Part shown: positions 46,400 to 55,275 of the stretch, in pieces
How positions within the stretch are numbered: the stretch's first letter is position 1
Layout of the letters: each line of letters begins with the position of its first letter
Origin: Agrobacterium tumefaciens
GTDB taxonomy: Bacteria; Pseudomonadota; Alphaproteobacteria; Rhizobiales; Rhizobiaceae
NCBI GenBank assembly: GCA_025559845.1
Contig: CP048470.1
Span: 2,155,001 to 2,219,000 of the forward strand
Length of the DNA: 64,000 nt
Direction: 5' to 3'
Notes under the pieces: model-generated
What the model saw: only the letters and a program-made list of their open reading frames with translations
What the model was told of the DNA's origin: nothing
Databases searched by the model: none
Position numbers and translations under genes: made by a program

Positions 46400-47761
46400 A
46401 TGGCCAGTGGAACCATCTTTCTCGTCGACGACGATTCCCAACTGCGCAAAGCGATGGTGCAGACGTTGGAGCTTGACGGCCTTGCGGTCAGCGCATTTCC
46501 GCGAGCCGAACAGGCACTGGACGCTTTGCGGGAGGATTTCGACGGGATCATCATTACCGATGTCCGCATGCCTGGCATGACAGGGCTCGAATTTTTCGAA
46601 AAGGTTCGCAGGATTGATGCCGATCTCCCGGTCATTCTGATAACAGGACATGGCGACGTGCCCATGGCTGTCGATGCGCTCCATAACGGCGCCTATGATT
46701 TCATTGCAAAGCCATTTCCGGCAGAGCGTATGGTTGAGAGTGCCCGTCGCGCGCTGGAAAAACGACGGCTTGTTCTGGAAAACCGCTCATTGCGTCGTGC
46801 AGCCGCTCAGGCGGAGGACGATTTGCCGCTCATCGGGCAGACGCCTGCCATGGAGCGGTTGCGTCTGACACTTCGACACATTGCCGACACCGATGTCGAT
46901 GTGCTGGTTGCGGGCGAAACTGGCAGCGGCAAGGAAGTGGTGGCAACAGCGCTTCATCGCTGGAGTAAAAGGCGCTCCAAGGGCAATTTCGTCGCGCTCA
47001 ACTGCGGCGCGCTCCCCGAAACTGTTATTGAAAGCGAGCTTTTCGGTCATGAGGCGGGTGCTTTCACCGGTGCCCAGAAAAAGCGTGTAGGACGTATCGA
47101 ACATTCCAGCGGCGGTACCCTCTTCCTTGACGAGATCGAGAGCATGCCCCCCGCCGTGCAGGTGAAAATGCTGCGCGTGCTGGAAATGCGAGAGGTGTCG
47201 CCGCTCGGGTCCAATGACGAAAGGCCGATCGATATCCGCGTTGTGGCTGCAGCGAAGATTGATCTTGGCGATCCGGAACAGCGCGGTACCTTTCGCGAGG
47301 ACCTCTATTATCGTCTGAATGTTGTCACACTCTCAATCCCGCCTTTGCGCGAACGAAGACCGGATATCCCGCTACTCTTTTCCCATTTCGTCGCAAAGGC
47401 CGCCAATCGTTTCAACGTCGCCGTTCCACAGATCGGATCGGCTGTGTCGCGTTATCTCAACGAACATGATTGGCCAGGAAATGTGCGCGAACTCGGCCAT
47501 TTTGCCGAAAGGGTGGTTCTCGGCCTGGAGACGGGCATGACAAGCCAGGTTGATGTGCCGTTTACGGAAAAGTCCTCAGCAACGTTGCCGGAGCGGATGG
47601 ATGAGCTCGAGGCTCGTCTGATCCGCGAAACTCTGGAGCGGGCGAACGGCGATGTTGCCGAGACGATCGCTGCCCTAGGTATCGCCCGTAAGACTTTTTA
47701 CGACAAGCTCCAACGGCACGGCATCAGTCGGACAGACTACGTGAAAAATACCACCGCATGA
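46400..47761 (+). CDS. dctD: Sigma54-dependent response regulator DctD
   Basis: A 453-aa NtrC-class activator. The receiver has an acidic pocket (LVDDD) and phospho-acceptor Asp54 in TDVRMPGM. The AAA+ domain has GETGSGKE, the sigma54-contact loop [19 protein letters not shown] and the R-finger region. A C-terminal Fis-type helix-turn-helix ([24 protein letters not shown]) ends it. Phosphorylated by DctB, it activates dctA from the dyads at 44499-44547. Length is typical. Confidence 0.96.
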   Translation: MASGTIFLVDDDSQLRKAMVQTLELDGLAVSAFPRAEQALDALREDFDGIIITDVRMPGMTGLEFFEKVRRIDADLPVILITGHGDVPMAVDALHNGAYDFIAKPFPAERMVESARRALEKRRLVLENRSLRRAAAQAEDDLPLIGQTPAMERLRLTLRHIADTDVDVLVAGETGSGKEVVATALHRWSKRRSKGNFVALNCGALPETVIESELFGHEAGAFTGAQKKRVGRIEHSSGGTLFLDEIESMPPAVQVKMLRVLEMREVSPLGSNDERPIDIRVVAAAKIDLGDPEQRGTFREDLYYRLNVVTLSIPPLRERRPDIPLLFSHFVAKAANRFNVAVPQIGSAVSRYLNEHDWPGNVRELGHFAERVVLGLETGMTSQVDVPFTEKSSATLPERMDELEARLIRETLERANGDVAETIAALGIARKTFYDKLQRHGISRTDYVKNTTA

Positions 47762-47764
47762 AAA

Positions 47765-47792
47765 GAGCCGCCAACATTGCTGCTGACGGCTC
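47765..47792. terminator. Weak bidirectional hairpin after dctD
   Basis: GAGCCG (47765-47770) pairs with CGGCTC (47787-47792). On the minus strand the stem is followed by TTTTCATG and on the plus strand by ATTTG. It lies between convergent dctD and the BA14K-like gene. Confidence 0.45.
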
Positions 47793-47822
47793 ATTTGAAT
47801 TCAGTGTGGTCGTGGTCGTTAC

Positions 47823-48323
47823 TCAGCCCGCGACACAGAAGTGGCTCTGGCCGTCATAACCGACATAGGTGCCGGTGCGGGAGTTGAAGCTCCTGTAACG
47901 CTGCGAGCAGTAGTCATACCAGGCGTTCGTCCATGGTTCGATCGTGCGGTAGACCGGACGCTGGCCATAGACGGGACGGTTGTCGTAAACGGGTTGGGCG
48001 CGATAGGCCGGCTGGGGCTGAGGGCGGTAATAACGATAGTCGGGTTCCTCGTAGCTGTCATAGACCGGCTGAGGTGCTGCGTAGCGGCGAACCGGAGGAT
48101 CGACATAAACCGGTTCGTCGTAGACCGGACCACGGTTAGAAAGGGCAGAGCCGACCGCAACGCCTGCGGCAAGCCCGAGAACGCCGCCCAGAACGGCTGC
48201 ATCGCGACGATCACGGCGATCCCAGTCATTGGCAGAGGCGCTGCTGAAAGGGACGATGGTTGCTGCGGCGACCGCAATGGCGAGAACGGTTTTTGCTGCG
48301 AAGGACGACATTTTGTTTTCCAT
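47823..48323 (-). CDS. BA14K-family-like exported protein
   Basis: A 166-aa exported protein. A signal peptide ends near SASA (about 31). A Gly/Ala-rich hydrophobic stretch (VLGGVLGLAAGVAVGSAL, about 43-60) could insert in a membrane. A Tyr/Pro/Arg/Val-rich spacer with repeated QPVYD and RPVYG follows. The C-terminal module is WYDYCSQRYRSFNSRTGTY plus a final Cys, as in BA14K proteins (immunoreactive/lectin-like in Brucella). Function in this organism is unknown. The start could be the first ATG or the one four codons later. It is monocistronic. Confidence 0.75.
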   Translation of the reverse strand: MENKMSSFAAKTVLAIAVAAATIVPFSSASANDWDRRDRRDAAVLGGVLGLAAGVAVGSALSNRGPVYDEPVYVDPPVRRYAAPQPVYDSYEEPDYRYYRPQPQPAYRAQPVYDNRPVYGQRPVYRTIEPWTNAWYDYCSQRYRSFNSRTGTYVGYDGQSHFCVAG

Positions 48324-48435
48324 CCAGATGGCAGATCGCTGCCTGTTTCAATTCGATGGTTAAGAAATAATGTCTGCCGGCTGAATGTTCGCTGAACGAA
48401 TTGTGGCGCTACTGAGGCGTTGTTTTCGACGGGTT

Positions 48436-49266
48436 TCAGCCCAGTTCGAGGGACGTTACGCCGTATAGGCCCTCTGTAGAAATAGTTGGTGGCGTCCCTT
48501 TGTACATGCGGGCGGTCACAAAACCACGGCTCATGCCGCAACTATCCAGATAGGCTGCAAAGTCGGTGGCTGGCTCCGGCACGTCGATATGAATGACCGC
48601 ATCACCAGCCTCCGTCGCCAGTCTATGGAGGATTGTTATGGCATCCTCCAGCCGATCGGCAAAAAGTGGCCCGATCTTGAAACCTTCAACGCACTTTCGC
48701 AAAACACCGTATGCGCTTATCTGACCTTCGCTCCGAACGACAGCCGTGACGTGCGGCGCCTTTATCCATTCGAGGAGGAAGCCCTTGCGATCAGCAGGAA
48801 AGAAATGGCGGTCAAAAGCGATCAACTCAGGGATCATATCGGCACTGAGGTCCATGGTGTTCATTTGCGGTGCCGCCTTTAGTCCGCCGCTCCAGCGCCA
48901 GGTACGGTAGGTTGGCATAAACCCCATCGTGGCATAGTTCGCCTGCTGTTCGGGTACGCCGTCCAGGCCAACCACATGGCCGTGTAGGCGTGCCATTCCA
49001 GCATCCCACACCCGCTTCCCAAGCCCCTTGCCGCGCATGTCGGGTCTGCAGATGTAGAGGCCGATAAAGCCGAAAGTATCGGTATAGGAAATTGCCGAGA
49101 TGGCGGCTGCAAGTTCGCCATCGACAATGCAGCCGATAAATCCCTCAGGGTCGAAGGCGAAAAAGCGTTCCGCGTCGAAAAGACCGGGGTTCCAGCCTTC
49201 ATTCTTTGCCCAGCCGATCAGCGTCTTTGCTTCCTCCTCTGTCAATCGACGGATTTCTGTAGTCAT
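48436..49266 (-). CDS. GNAT-family N-acetyltransferase (YitH-like, two-part)
   Basis: A 276-aa protein. The N-terminal GNAT domain has the acetyl-CoA loop RPDMRGKGLGKRVWDAGM and GLDGVPEQQANYATMGF. A C-terminal half (about 145-276) resembles the YitH/Acetyltransf_18 partner domain (GVLRKCVEGFKIGPLFADRLEDA). It overlaps the racemase gene by four bases, so it belongs to the same operon and may acetylate an amino acid or amine imported by it. This is inference. Confidence 0.82.
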   Translation of the reverse strand: MTTEIRRLTEEEAKTLIGWAKNEGWNPGLFDAERFFAFDPEGFIGCIVDGELAAAISAISYTDTFGFIGLYICRPDMRGKGLGKRVWDAGMARLHGHVVGLDGVPEQQANYATMGFMPTYRTWRWSGGLKAAPQMNTMDLSADMIPELIAFDRHFFPADRKGFLLEWIKAPHVTAVVRSEGQISAYGVLRKCVEGFKIGPLFADRLEDAITILHRLATEAGDAVIHIDVPEPATDFAAYLDSCGMSRGFVTARMYKGTPPTISTEGLYGVTSLELG

Positions 49267-50009
49267 GAGGTCAAAAGCCGTGAGGGAGAGAAGTCTTCCA
49301 TCGAACCTCTATAGAGCTTGTCTATCGGGGTGGCGTATGCACCACGTTTGGCGGTGGAGAGGCCGAGCGAAACAAGCGTTTCTGCATGCCTGACGGCTGC
49401 AGAAACGCCATCGATCACAGGCACGCCAAACTCTCTGGAAAGGTTCGCAGCAAGATCGGCCATGCCAGCACAACCCAGCACGATGGCTTCGGCCTTGTCT
49501 TTCAACAGCGCTGCTGCGATCTCGGCCCGCAGGCGAGGCAGCGCGTCGGAGGAGGGGTCTTCGAGCGAAAGAACCGGGATGTCGGCTGCACGGACCTTGG
49601 CGCGCGTTCCCATGCCGTAGCGATGAACGAGATGCTCCACCGGAAGCCTTGAGCGCTCCATGGTTGTAACGACGGTAAAACGCTGGGCAATGAACGCTGC
49701 TGTTGCAACGGCCGCTTCACAGATCCCGATCACCGGGATGGTGGCTAGCGCGCGTGCTGCATCGAGCCCGGTATCGTCGAAACACGCGATGACAGCTGCT
49801 TTCGCTCCGAGCTTTTCTGCTTTTGCAACTTCGATGAGCATGCCTGGTATGGCGAAAACCTCGTCGTAATAACCCTCAATGGAGACCGGCCCCATGGTGG
49901 AGGTTACTGCCAGGATTTCGGTGTCGTTGCTTGCCGCGCGCGTCGCAGCATCGGCAATCGTTGCCGTCATGGATTGCGTGGTATTGGGATTGATGACGAG
50001 AATGCGCAT
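49263..50009 (-). CDS. Asp/Glu/hydantoin racemase-family protein
   Basis: A 248-aa cofactor-independent racemase. The two catalytic cysteines expected for the family are in VIACFDDTGLD (about 76) and VLGCAGMADL (about 185). N-terminal NPNTTQSMT and the segment STMGPVSIEGYYDE are typical of hydantoin racemases (HyuE). No hydantoinase or carbamoylase gene lies in the window, so the substrate may be an amino acid derivative rather than a hydantoin. It follows the permease genes by 11 bases in a transporter operon. Confidence 0.85.
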   Translation of the reverse strand: MRILVINPNTTQSMTATIADAATRAASNDTEILAVTSTMGPVSIEGYYDEVFAIPGMLIEVAKAEKLGAKAAVIACFDDTGLDAARALATIPVIGICEAAVATAAFIAQRFTVVTTMERSRLPVEHLVHRYGMGTRAKVRAADIPVLSLEDPSSDALPRLRAEIAAALLKDKAEAIVLGCAGMADLAANLSREFGVPVIDGVSAAVRHAETLVSLGLSTAKRGAYATPIDKLYRGSMEDFSPSRLLTS

Positions 50010-50020
50010 GTTTCGTTTCT

Positions 50021-50839
50021 TTAGCCGCGTGAATGGCGGCGGTTCATGTAGACGATAAGGCCGAGCGTAGCGGAAATCACGATGAAGGAAAACAGGGTGG
50101 TGACCGCGCCAAGGGCATAAAGCACTGGCGTGGTGACGTTTGTCGTCATGCCATAGATCTCGAGCGGAAGGGTGTTGTAAGTGCCAGATGTCATCAATGT
50201 TCGGGCAAACTCGTCGTAGGAGAGGGTAAAGCCGAACAGCCCTACACCGATCATGCTGGGCGCAATCATTGGCAAGACAACATGCGCGAATGTCTGCCAG
50301 GAGGATGCTCCAAGGTCGCGCGCAGCTTCTTCATAAGAGGGCGAAAAGCGGTTGAATACGGCAAGCATGATCAGGACCCCGAAAGGCAACGTCCAGGTGA
50401 GATGAGCGCCGAATGCTGATGTATACCAGGACGGTTCCAGTCCAAGCTGCTGGAAAAGCACGCCGATACCGAGAGAGATGATGATTGACGGGACGACAAG
50501 GCTGGCGACCGAGAGGTAAAAGAGCGGTGTTGCGCCTATGAACTTGCGACGAAAGGCAAGGCCCGCGAGAAGCGAGACAAGCACAGTTACGACCATAACC
50601 ATCAAGCCCAGCCCGAACGAGCGACGGAAGGAGCCGCCGAAATCGCCGACGGCCTGCTGCTCAAACAGATTGCCGAACCAATGCAGTGAAACACCATTCA
50701 GTGGGAAGGTGAGGCCCCCGTTCGGTCCCTGAAACGCGAGGATCAAGATCGCGGAGAGTGGACCGTAGAGAAACAGCACAAAGAGAATGAAGAAGAAGGA
50801 CAGGATATAGAATTCGCGGCCACGTTTTTCGGAGTGCAT
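50021..50839 (-). CDS. Polyamine/opine-type ABC permease (PotC-like)
   Basis: A 272-aa inner-membrane protein with six transmembrane helices. The coupling loop is EEAARDLGASSWQTFAHVVLP. It follows the N-terminal pattern of PotC (FYILSFFFILFVLFLYGPL, ILAFQGPNGGLTFP). It starts 3 bases after the partner permease gene. The substrate could be a polyamine, an amino-acid derivative or an opine-like compound. Confidence 0.9.
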   Translation of the reverse strand: MHSEKRGREFYILSFFFILFVLFLYGPLSAILILAFQGPNGGLTFPLNGVSLHWFGNLFEQQAVGDFGGSFRRSFGLGLMVMVVTVLVSLLAGLAFRRKFIGATPLFYLSVASLVVPSIIISLGIGVLFQQLGLEPSWYTSAFGAHLTWTLPFGVLIMLAVFNRFSPSYEEAARDLGASSWQTFAHVVLPMIAPSMIGVGLFGFTLSYDEFARTLMTSGTYNTLPLEIYGMTTNVTTPVLYALGAVTTLFSFIVISATLGLIVYMNRRHSRG

Positions 50840-50842
50840 AGA

Positions 50843-51754
50843 TCAGAGCTCCTTGCGGATGTCGACGATACGCAGGATGCCAGCGACCATCAGGAGAACA
50901 AGGATAAGCAAAATGACAGCATTGGCTGCCGCAGCAGGATACTGCAGCAGAGACATCTGGTTCTTCATCATCAGTGCTACAGACGCACTTTGTCCCCCGG
51001 ACATCACCTGAACGGTTGAGAAATCCGCCATGACGAGCGTCACCACGAAAATGGTCCCAATTGCCATTCCGGGTTTGGCGAGTGGAATGATGACGTTGGA
51101 CAGGATCTGCCAACTGCTTGCGCCTGCGTCCCGTGCGGCCTCTATCAACGATTTGTCGATACGCATCAGCGTATTGAAAATCGGGGTCACCATGAACAAC
51201 GTATAAAGGTGGACCATCGCAAGTACGACAGCGAAATCCGAATAGAGCAACCATTCGATGGGTGCTGGCACGATGCCGGTGCCGACGAGCGCGCTGTTTA
51301 CGAGCCCGTTTCGACCAAGCACGGGTATCCATGAGATCATCCGGATGATGTTGGATGTCAAAAAGGGGACGGTGCAGATCAGGAACAGGACCATCTGCAT
51401 GGTGGTGGTTCGAATATGGAAGGCAAGGAAATAGGCGACCCAGAAACCGCAAAAAAGCGTGATTGCCCAAACGATGGCCGCGAATTTGAGCGTGTTGATG
51501 TAGGTCTGCCAGGTGACCCACGACCCCATGGTTTCCGTGTAATTGAACGTTACGAAATCAGGATACATCTGGGCGAAGTCATAATCCCAGAAGCTGACGA
51601 CAGCGATCATGATGATCGGCAGAAGCAGGAAAAAGCCGAGGATCAGGAATAGTGGTGTCGCCTGAATATAGGAGACCAGTTTTTGCGGCAGCACGAAAGC
51701 GCGCTCCGGTCTGTCCTTCTTTTCGCTCACACCGATGAATCTGACTGTCACCAA
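50843..51754 (-). CDS. Polyamine/opine-type ABC permease (PotB-like)
   Basis: A 303-aa inner-membrane protein of the PotB class. There is a long first periplasmic loop (FWDYDFAQMYPDFVTFNY), six helices and the coupling loop IEAARDAGASSWQILSNVIIPLAKPG. The start codon is GTG, with GGAG about ten bases upstream. A stem-loop precedes the gene. Confidence 0.9.
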   Translation of the reverse strand: MVTVRFIGVSEKKDRPERAFVLPQKLVSYIQATPLFLILGFFLLLPIIMIAVVSFWDYDFAQMYPDFVTFNYTETMGSWVTWQTYINTLKFAAIVWAITLFCGFWVAYFLAFHIRTTTMQMVLFLICTVPFLTSNIIRMISWIPVLGRNGLVNSALVGTGIVPAPIEWLLYSDFAVVLAMVHLYTLFMVTPIFNTLMRIDKSLIEAARDAGASSWQILSNVIIPLAKPGMAIGTIFVVTLVMADFSTVQVMSGGQSASVALMMKNQMSLLQYPAAAANAVILLILVLLMVAGILRIVDIRKEL

Positions 51755-51792
51755 GGTTTATCTCCCGCAATAGGGCCGGGTTGGGCCAGATA

Positions 51793-51812
51793 CGCGGCGT
51801 AAATTCGCCGCG
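51793..51812 (-). other. Stem-loop after the binding-protein gene
   Basis: Perfect 7-bp GC-rich stem (51793-51799 with 51806-51812, loop of six) in the 85-base gap between binding-protein and permease genes. It has no T-tract on the minus strand and probably stabilises the binding-protein mRNA. Confidence 0.5.
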
Positions 51813-51839
51813 CATCCGTTTTCTTGCTAACCTTTATGA

Positions 51840-53129
51840 TCAGGCTGCGATGAACTCATTCCAGCGGCGGACCATGTAGCGGTCTTCGTCCATGACTGAG
51901 TTCCAGCATGCCACCTTGCCCATGCGCTCCTCGAAGGAGCCGCCATCGCGAACCGCACCGGCCTTTTCCATGACCTTGCCGTCGGGCGCAACGATGTCGC
52001 CCTGAGCGGGCTTTCCTTCGACCCAGTAGCCCCATTCGTCAGCAGACATGTGCTCCTTAGCCGTCTCCATGGCTGCGGAATAATAGCCTTGGCGGTTGAG
52101 GTAGGCACCGACCCAACCGGATGTGTACCAGTTGATGTATTCATAGGCTGCATCGAGCTTTGCGCCTGAGAGGTGCTTGGCAAGACCGAGGCCACCACCC
52201 CAGGACCGATACCCCTCCTTCAGTGGCTGGTATTTGCAGGCGATGCCCTTGGAACGAACGGCTGCAACAGCCGGTGACCACATGGACTGGATGATGACTT
52301 CGCCCGACGACATGAGATTGACGCTTTCGTCGAAGCTCTTCCAGAAGGCACGGAACTGTCCATCCTTCTTGGCCTTGATGAGGAAATCGATCGTCTTGTC
52401 GATCTCTTCCTTCGTCATGTTGCCCTTGTCGGCATATTTGATGTTGCCCATGGCTTCCATGATCATCGCCGCGTCCATGATGCCGATCGAGGGGATGTTC
52501 AGAATGGACGTCTTGCCCTTGAACTTCGGGTCCATGATATCGGCCCAGCTCGTGATGTCGCGGCCGACAAGATCCGGGCGGATGCCGAGTGTATCAGCGT
52601 TATAGATCGTTGGGACCATGGTGAAGTAGTCTGTCTCGCCCTTCGCGAAAGACTTGTCGCCAGGCTTTTCGACAAACCCGACCGTGTGCGGCGCCGTGCC
52701 CTGCGCGACGACGCTGTCCGGCTTCAGCTTGCCGGTTTTAAACAGCGGCACGATCTTGTCGTAGTATTTAAGCTTCTTGATTTCCATCGGCTGGATAACG
52801 CCGGCCGGATAGACCTTTTTCAAAATCCAGTATTCGATGTCGGCGATGTCATAGGAGTTTGGCTGGGTGACAGCGCGCTGAGCGGCTGCGTCCGAATCTG
52901 TCGCGGTCATTTCAAGCGTAATGCCAAGGTCGGCCTTGCACTTTTCGGCAATGGCATTGAGGTTCGATACGCCGGTACCGAACTGGCGAAGCGTGATCGG
53001 GTTTTGCGCCCAGATGGTCGGGAAGCCGGTGATCAGGCCGGAACCGATCGCTGCACCGGTTGCGGCAGCACCCGCTTTAAGCAATCCGCGGCGGGAAAGT
53101 CCGCCCTTGGTTTTGGAAGTGTCGGTCAT
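51840..53129 (-). CDS. Polyamine-type ABC substrate-binding protein, Tat-exported (PotD-like)
   Basis: A 429-aa periplasmic binding protein. The N-terminus LSRRGLLKAGAAATGAAIG is a twin-arginine signal. The mature part has the family-13-type SBP fold (TLRQFGTGVSNLNAIAEK, YDIADIEYWILKKVYPAG, TMVPTIYNADTLGIRPD, in parts). Tat export of a polyamine-type binding protein is less common than Sec but is seen in rhizobia. Its ligand is unknown; the linked racemase suggests an amino-acid derivative. Confidence 0.9.
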   Translation of the reverse strand: MTDTSKTKGGLSRRGLLKAGAAATGAAIGSGLITGFPTIWAQNPITLRQFGTGVSNLNAIAEKCKADLGITLEMTATDSDAAAQRAVTQPNSYDIADIEYWILKKVYPAGVIQPMEIKKLKYYDKIVPLFKTGKLKPDSVVAQGTAPHTVGFVEKPGDKSFAKGETDYFTMVPTIYNADTLGIRPDLVGRDITSWADIMDPKFKGKTSILNIPSIGIMDAAMIMEAMGNIKYADKGNMTKEEIDKTIDFLIKAKKDGQFRAFWKSFDESVNLMSSGEVIIQSMWSPAVAAVRSKGIACKYQPLKEGYRSWGGGLGLAKHLSGAKLDAAYEYINWYTSGWVGAYLNRQGYYSAAMETAKEHMSADEWGYWVEGKPAQGDIVAPDGKVMEKAGAVRDGGSFEERMGKVACWNSVMDEDRYMVRRWNEFIAA

Positions 53130-53160
53130 TTCAAAGTTCTCCTCTGGTTATTTTTTCGGG

Positions 53161-54246
53161 TCACTTCTCTACGCGACCGAGCACAATGGCATCGGCCGTA
53201 TTCCATGAGAGCGGGATCGCGTCGCCGACCTTCACCGGCGCCTCGAAAAAGGCGACATCGCTCAAAATGACGTTGAAGTCTTCAATACCTGCGCCGGTCA
53301 CCGCAATCTTGACGCTACCGCCGCGATACTCGACGTTGGACACGATGCCGGTGAAGCCAAGACCAGGTTTTTCAGGTTCGCCGACACGCACACGGTCAGT
53401 CCTGACGGCGATATCCATGCGGTCACCATTCGGGACAAGGCCATTACCGACGAAGGTTCCTCCGCCCGCGACCTCCATCGTCACGAACTCGCCGTCGTTG
53501 TCCTTAAGACGGCCGGAAATGACGTTGTGGTCGCCCATGAAACGGGCAACAAACGCTGTCGCCGGTCGCTCGAAAACCTCGCGTGGTGTAGCAGCCTGTT
53601 CAATACGACCGTCGTTCATGACAACGATGATATCGGCCAGCGCCATGGCTTCTTCCTGGCTGTGGGTGACGTGAACGAAGGTGATGCCGAGCGACGTTTG
53701 CAGCTTCTTGAGTTCGGCCCGCATGCGGATTTTCAGAAACGGATCGAGTGCCGAGAGTGGCTCGTCCAGCAACAGGGCTTCCGGATCGGTGATCAAAGCA
53801 CGCGCCAATGCAACACGCTGCTGCTGTCCGCCTGACAATTGGGCGGGGCGGCGGCTTGCATAAGGCTCCAACTGCATCAGTTTGAGCATGTCGAGTGCCT
53901 TGCTGCGACGCGTTTCCTTATCCATCCCCTTCATCTTGAGGCTGAAGGCGACGTTGTCGACGAGATCAAGGTGCGGGAAGAGCGCATAGGACTGGAACAT
54001 CATCGCGGTGCCGCGTTTGGCAGGAGGCAGGTCCGTAACCACCGTATTGCCGAGCCTGACATCGCCACTGGATATGCTCTCATGGCCGGCAATCATCCGT
54101 AGCGTGGAGGTCTTGCCACACCCCGACGGACCAAGCAGGCAGCAATAACTACCCGCCGGTATCTTAAGGCTGATGGCATGGACCGCAGTCGTTGTGCCAT
54201 AGATCTTGGAAACGGAAGCGATGTCGATTTCAGCGGCCTTGCTCAT
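53161..54246 (-). CDS. Polyamine-type ABC transporter ATPase (PotA-like)
   Basis: A 361-aa ATPase. The ATG at 54246 follows GAGGGA; the 60 in-frame codons upstream overlap the divergent promoter. Walker A is GPSGCGKTS (about 42), the signature LSGGQQQRVALARAL and Walker B ALLLDEPLSALDP, with a C-terminal TOBE domain (TDRVRVGEPEKPG). It is the first gene of a six-gene leftward operon that ends with the racemase and GNAT genes. It is divergent from a GntR regulator with a palindrome in between. Confidence 0.92.
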   Translation of the reverse strand: MSKAAEIDIASVSKIYGTTTAVHAISLKIPAGSYCCLLGPSGCGKTSTLRMIAGHESISSGDVRLGNTVVTDLPPAKRGTAMMFQSYALFPHLDLVDNVAFSLKMKGMDKETRRSKALDMLKLMQLEPYASRRPAQLSGGQQQRVALARALITDPEALLLDEPLSALDPFLKIRMRAELKKLQTSLGITFVHVTHSQEEAMALADIIVVMNDGRIEQAATPREVFERPATAFVARFMGDHNVISGRLKDNDGEFVTMEVAGGGTFVGNGLVPNGDRMDIAVRTDRVRVGEPEKPGLGFTGIVSNVEYRGGSVKIAVTGAGIEDFNVILSDVAFFEAPVKVGDAIPLSWNTADAIVLGRVEK

Positions 54247-54415
54247 GCATTTCCCTCTTTTGATCGGTTCATGCGTTGCATAAGTCGTGCCAGTTCGCTT
54301 TCCGCGCGCTAAGGCCATGGAATTCCAAGACTTAATTTTTGCGGAAACAGAGGGTGCATTCTCATGGAGGGTTGCATGCACAAAAAACGCGCTTTCGTTT
54401 TCACGAGTGCACAAA

Positions 54416-54427
54416 ATTGTATACAAT
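54416..54427. promoter_or_regulatory. GntR/FCD-type operator
   Basis: Perfect 12-bp palindrome ATTGTATACAAT. Its core fits the T-x-G-T-x2-A-C-x-A pattern of GntR regulators with FCD domains. It stands between the divergent ATPase and GntR genes. Confidence 0.6.
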
Positions 54428-54506
54428 AAATTCGACGATGACTGGACGATTCCTGTTTGCGCCGGGCACGCTTCGCGTTAGAACAGAGGGGAAACAGGAC
54501 GAACCA

Positions 54507-55217
54507 ATGAGCCTCGCCCAGATTGCCCCACCATCAGATCCGACACAGGAAGACCGTGCACAGGCCATCCGCGACACTTTGCGTGATGCCATCGTTGATC
54601 GGCGGCTCGCGCCTGGAACAAAATTGTCTGAGTCAGAAGTCGGAACGCTGTTCGACGTCAGTCGAACGGTGGTGCGTGCAGCCCTCCAGATGCTTGCCTT
54701 CGAGGGCCTGGTTCGCGCTGAGCGCAACCGTGGTGCATTCGTATCCAATCCAACACCCGACGAGGCAAGGCAGGTTTTTGCAGCGCGCAGACTAATCGAG
54801 CCGGGAATTGTCGATGCTGCCATCGAGCGGTTGACGCCTGCCGCGGTCAAGCGGCTCAAAGATCACCTGATGGAAGAAACGCGGCATCAGCACGAGCGCG
54901 GGCCAAGCGCCAGACGAGCGGAAATCAAGGCGTCGGGCGATTTTCATCTGATGCTGGCTGAAATTTCCGGCAACGCGATCCTTGCAAAATTCATGGACGA
55001 GCTGGTTGCACGCTCGTCTCTTGTCATTGCGCTTTACGGCCGATCAGGCGTTTCGAGCTGCGGACACAATGACCATGCTGATCTACTTGACGCACTTGAA
55101 ACAGGCGATGTGGAAAAAGCCCGCTCATTAATGCTGCATCATATCGACCACATCGAGGCAGATCTCGACCTCCGCATGAAGGAGGGTCTCGCACTCAAGG
55201 ATGCGCTGGCGCTCTAG
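54507..55217 (+). CDS. GntR-family regulator with FCD domain
   Basis: A 236-aa regulator. The ATG at 54507 has AGGAC seven bases before it; the longer frame from 54339 covers the operator region. The winged helix is LSESEVGTLFDVSRTVVRAALQMLAFEGLV and NRGAFVSNP. The helical FCD domain carries the metal-binding pattern (Asp/His in ASGDFHLMLAEISGN, His in CGHNDHADLLDALETGD and LMLHHIDHIE). It probably represses the divergent transporter-racemase operon through the palindrome at 54416. Confidence 0.88.
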   Translation: MSLAQIAPPSDPTQEDRAQAIRDTLRDAIVDRRLAPGTKLSESEVGTLFDVSRTVVRAALQMLAFEGLVRAERNRGAFVSNPTPDEARQVFAARRLIEPGIVDAAIERLTPAAVKRLKDHLMEETRHQHERGPSARRAEIKASGDFHLMLAEISGNAILAKFMDELVARSSLVIALYGRSGVSSCGHNDHADLLDALETGDVEKARSLMLHHIDHIEADLDLRMKEGLALKDALAL

Positions 55218-55225
55218 ACTGATGT

Positions 55226-55250
55226 CATCCTCGGAATGAACCCGAGGATG
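55226..55250. terminator. Hairpin between convergent genes
   Basis: Perfect 9-bp stem (55226-55234 with 55242-55250, 7-base loop) between the GntR gene and dadA. There is no T-tract on either strand, so termination is uncertain. Confidence 0.45.
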
Positions 55251-55275
55251 CCACAACGTCTGGCGTAACGCTCAA

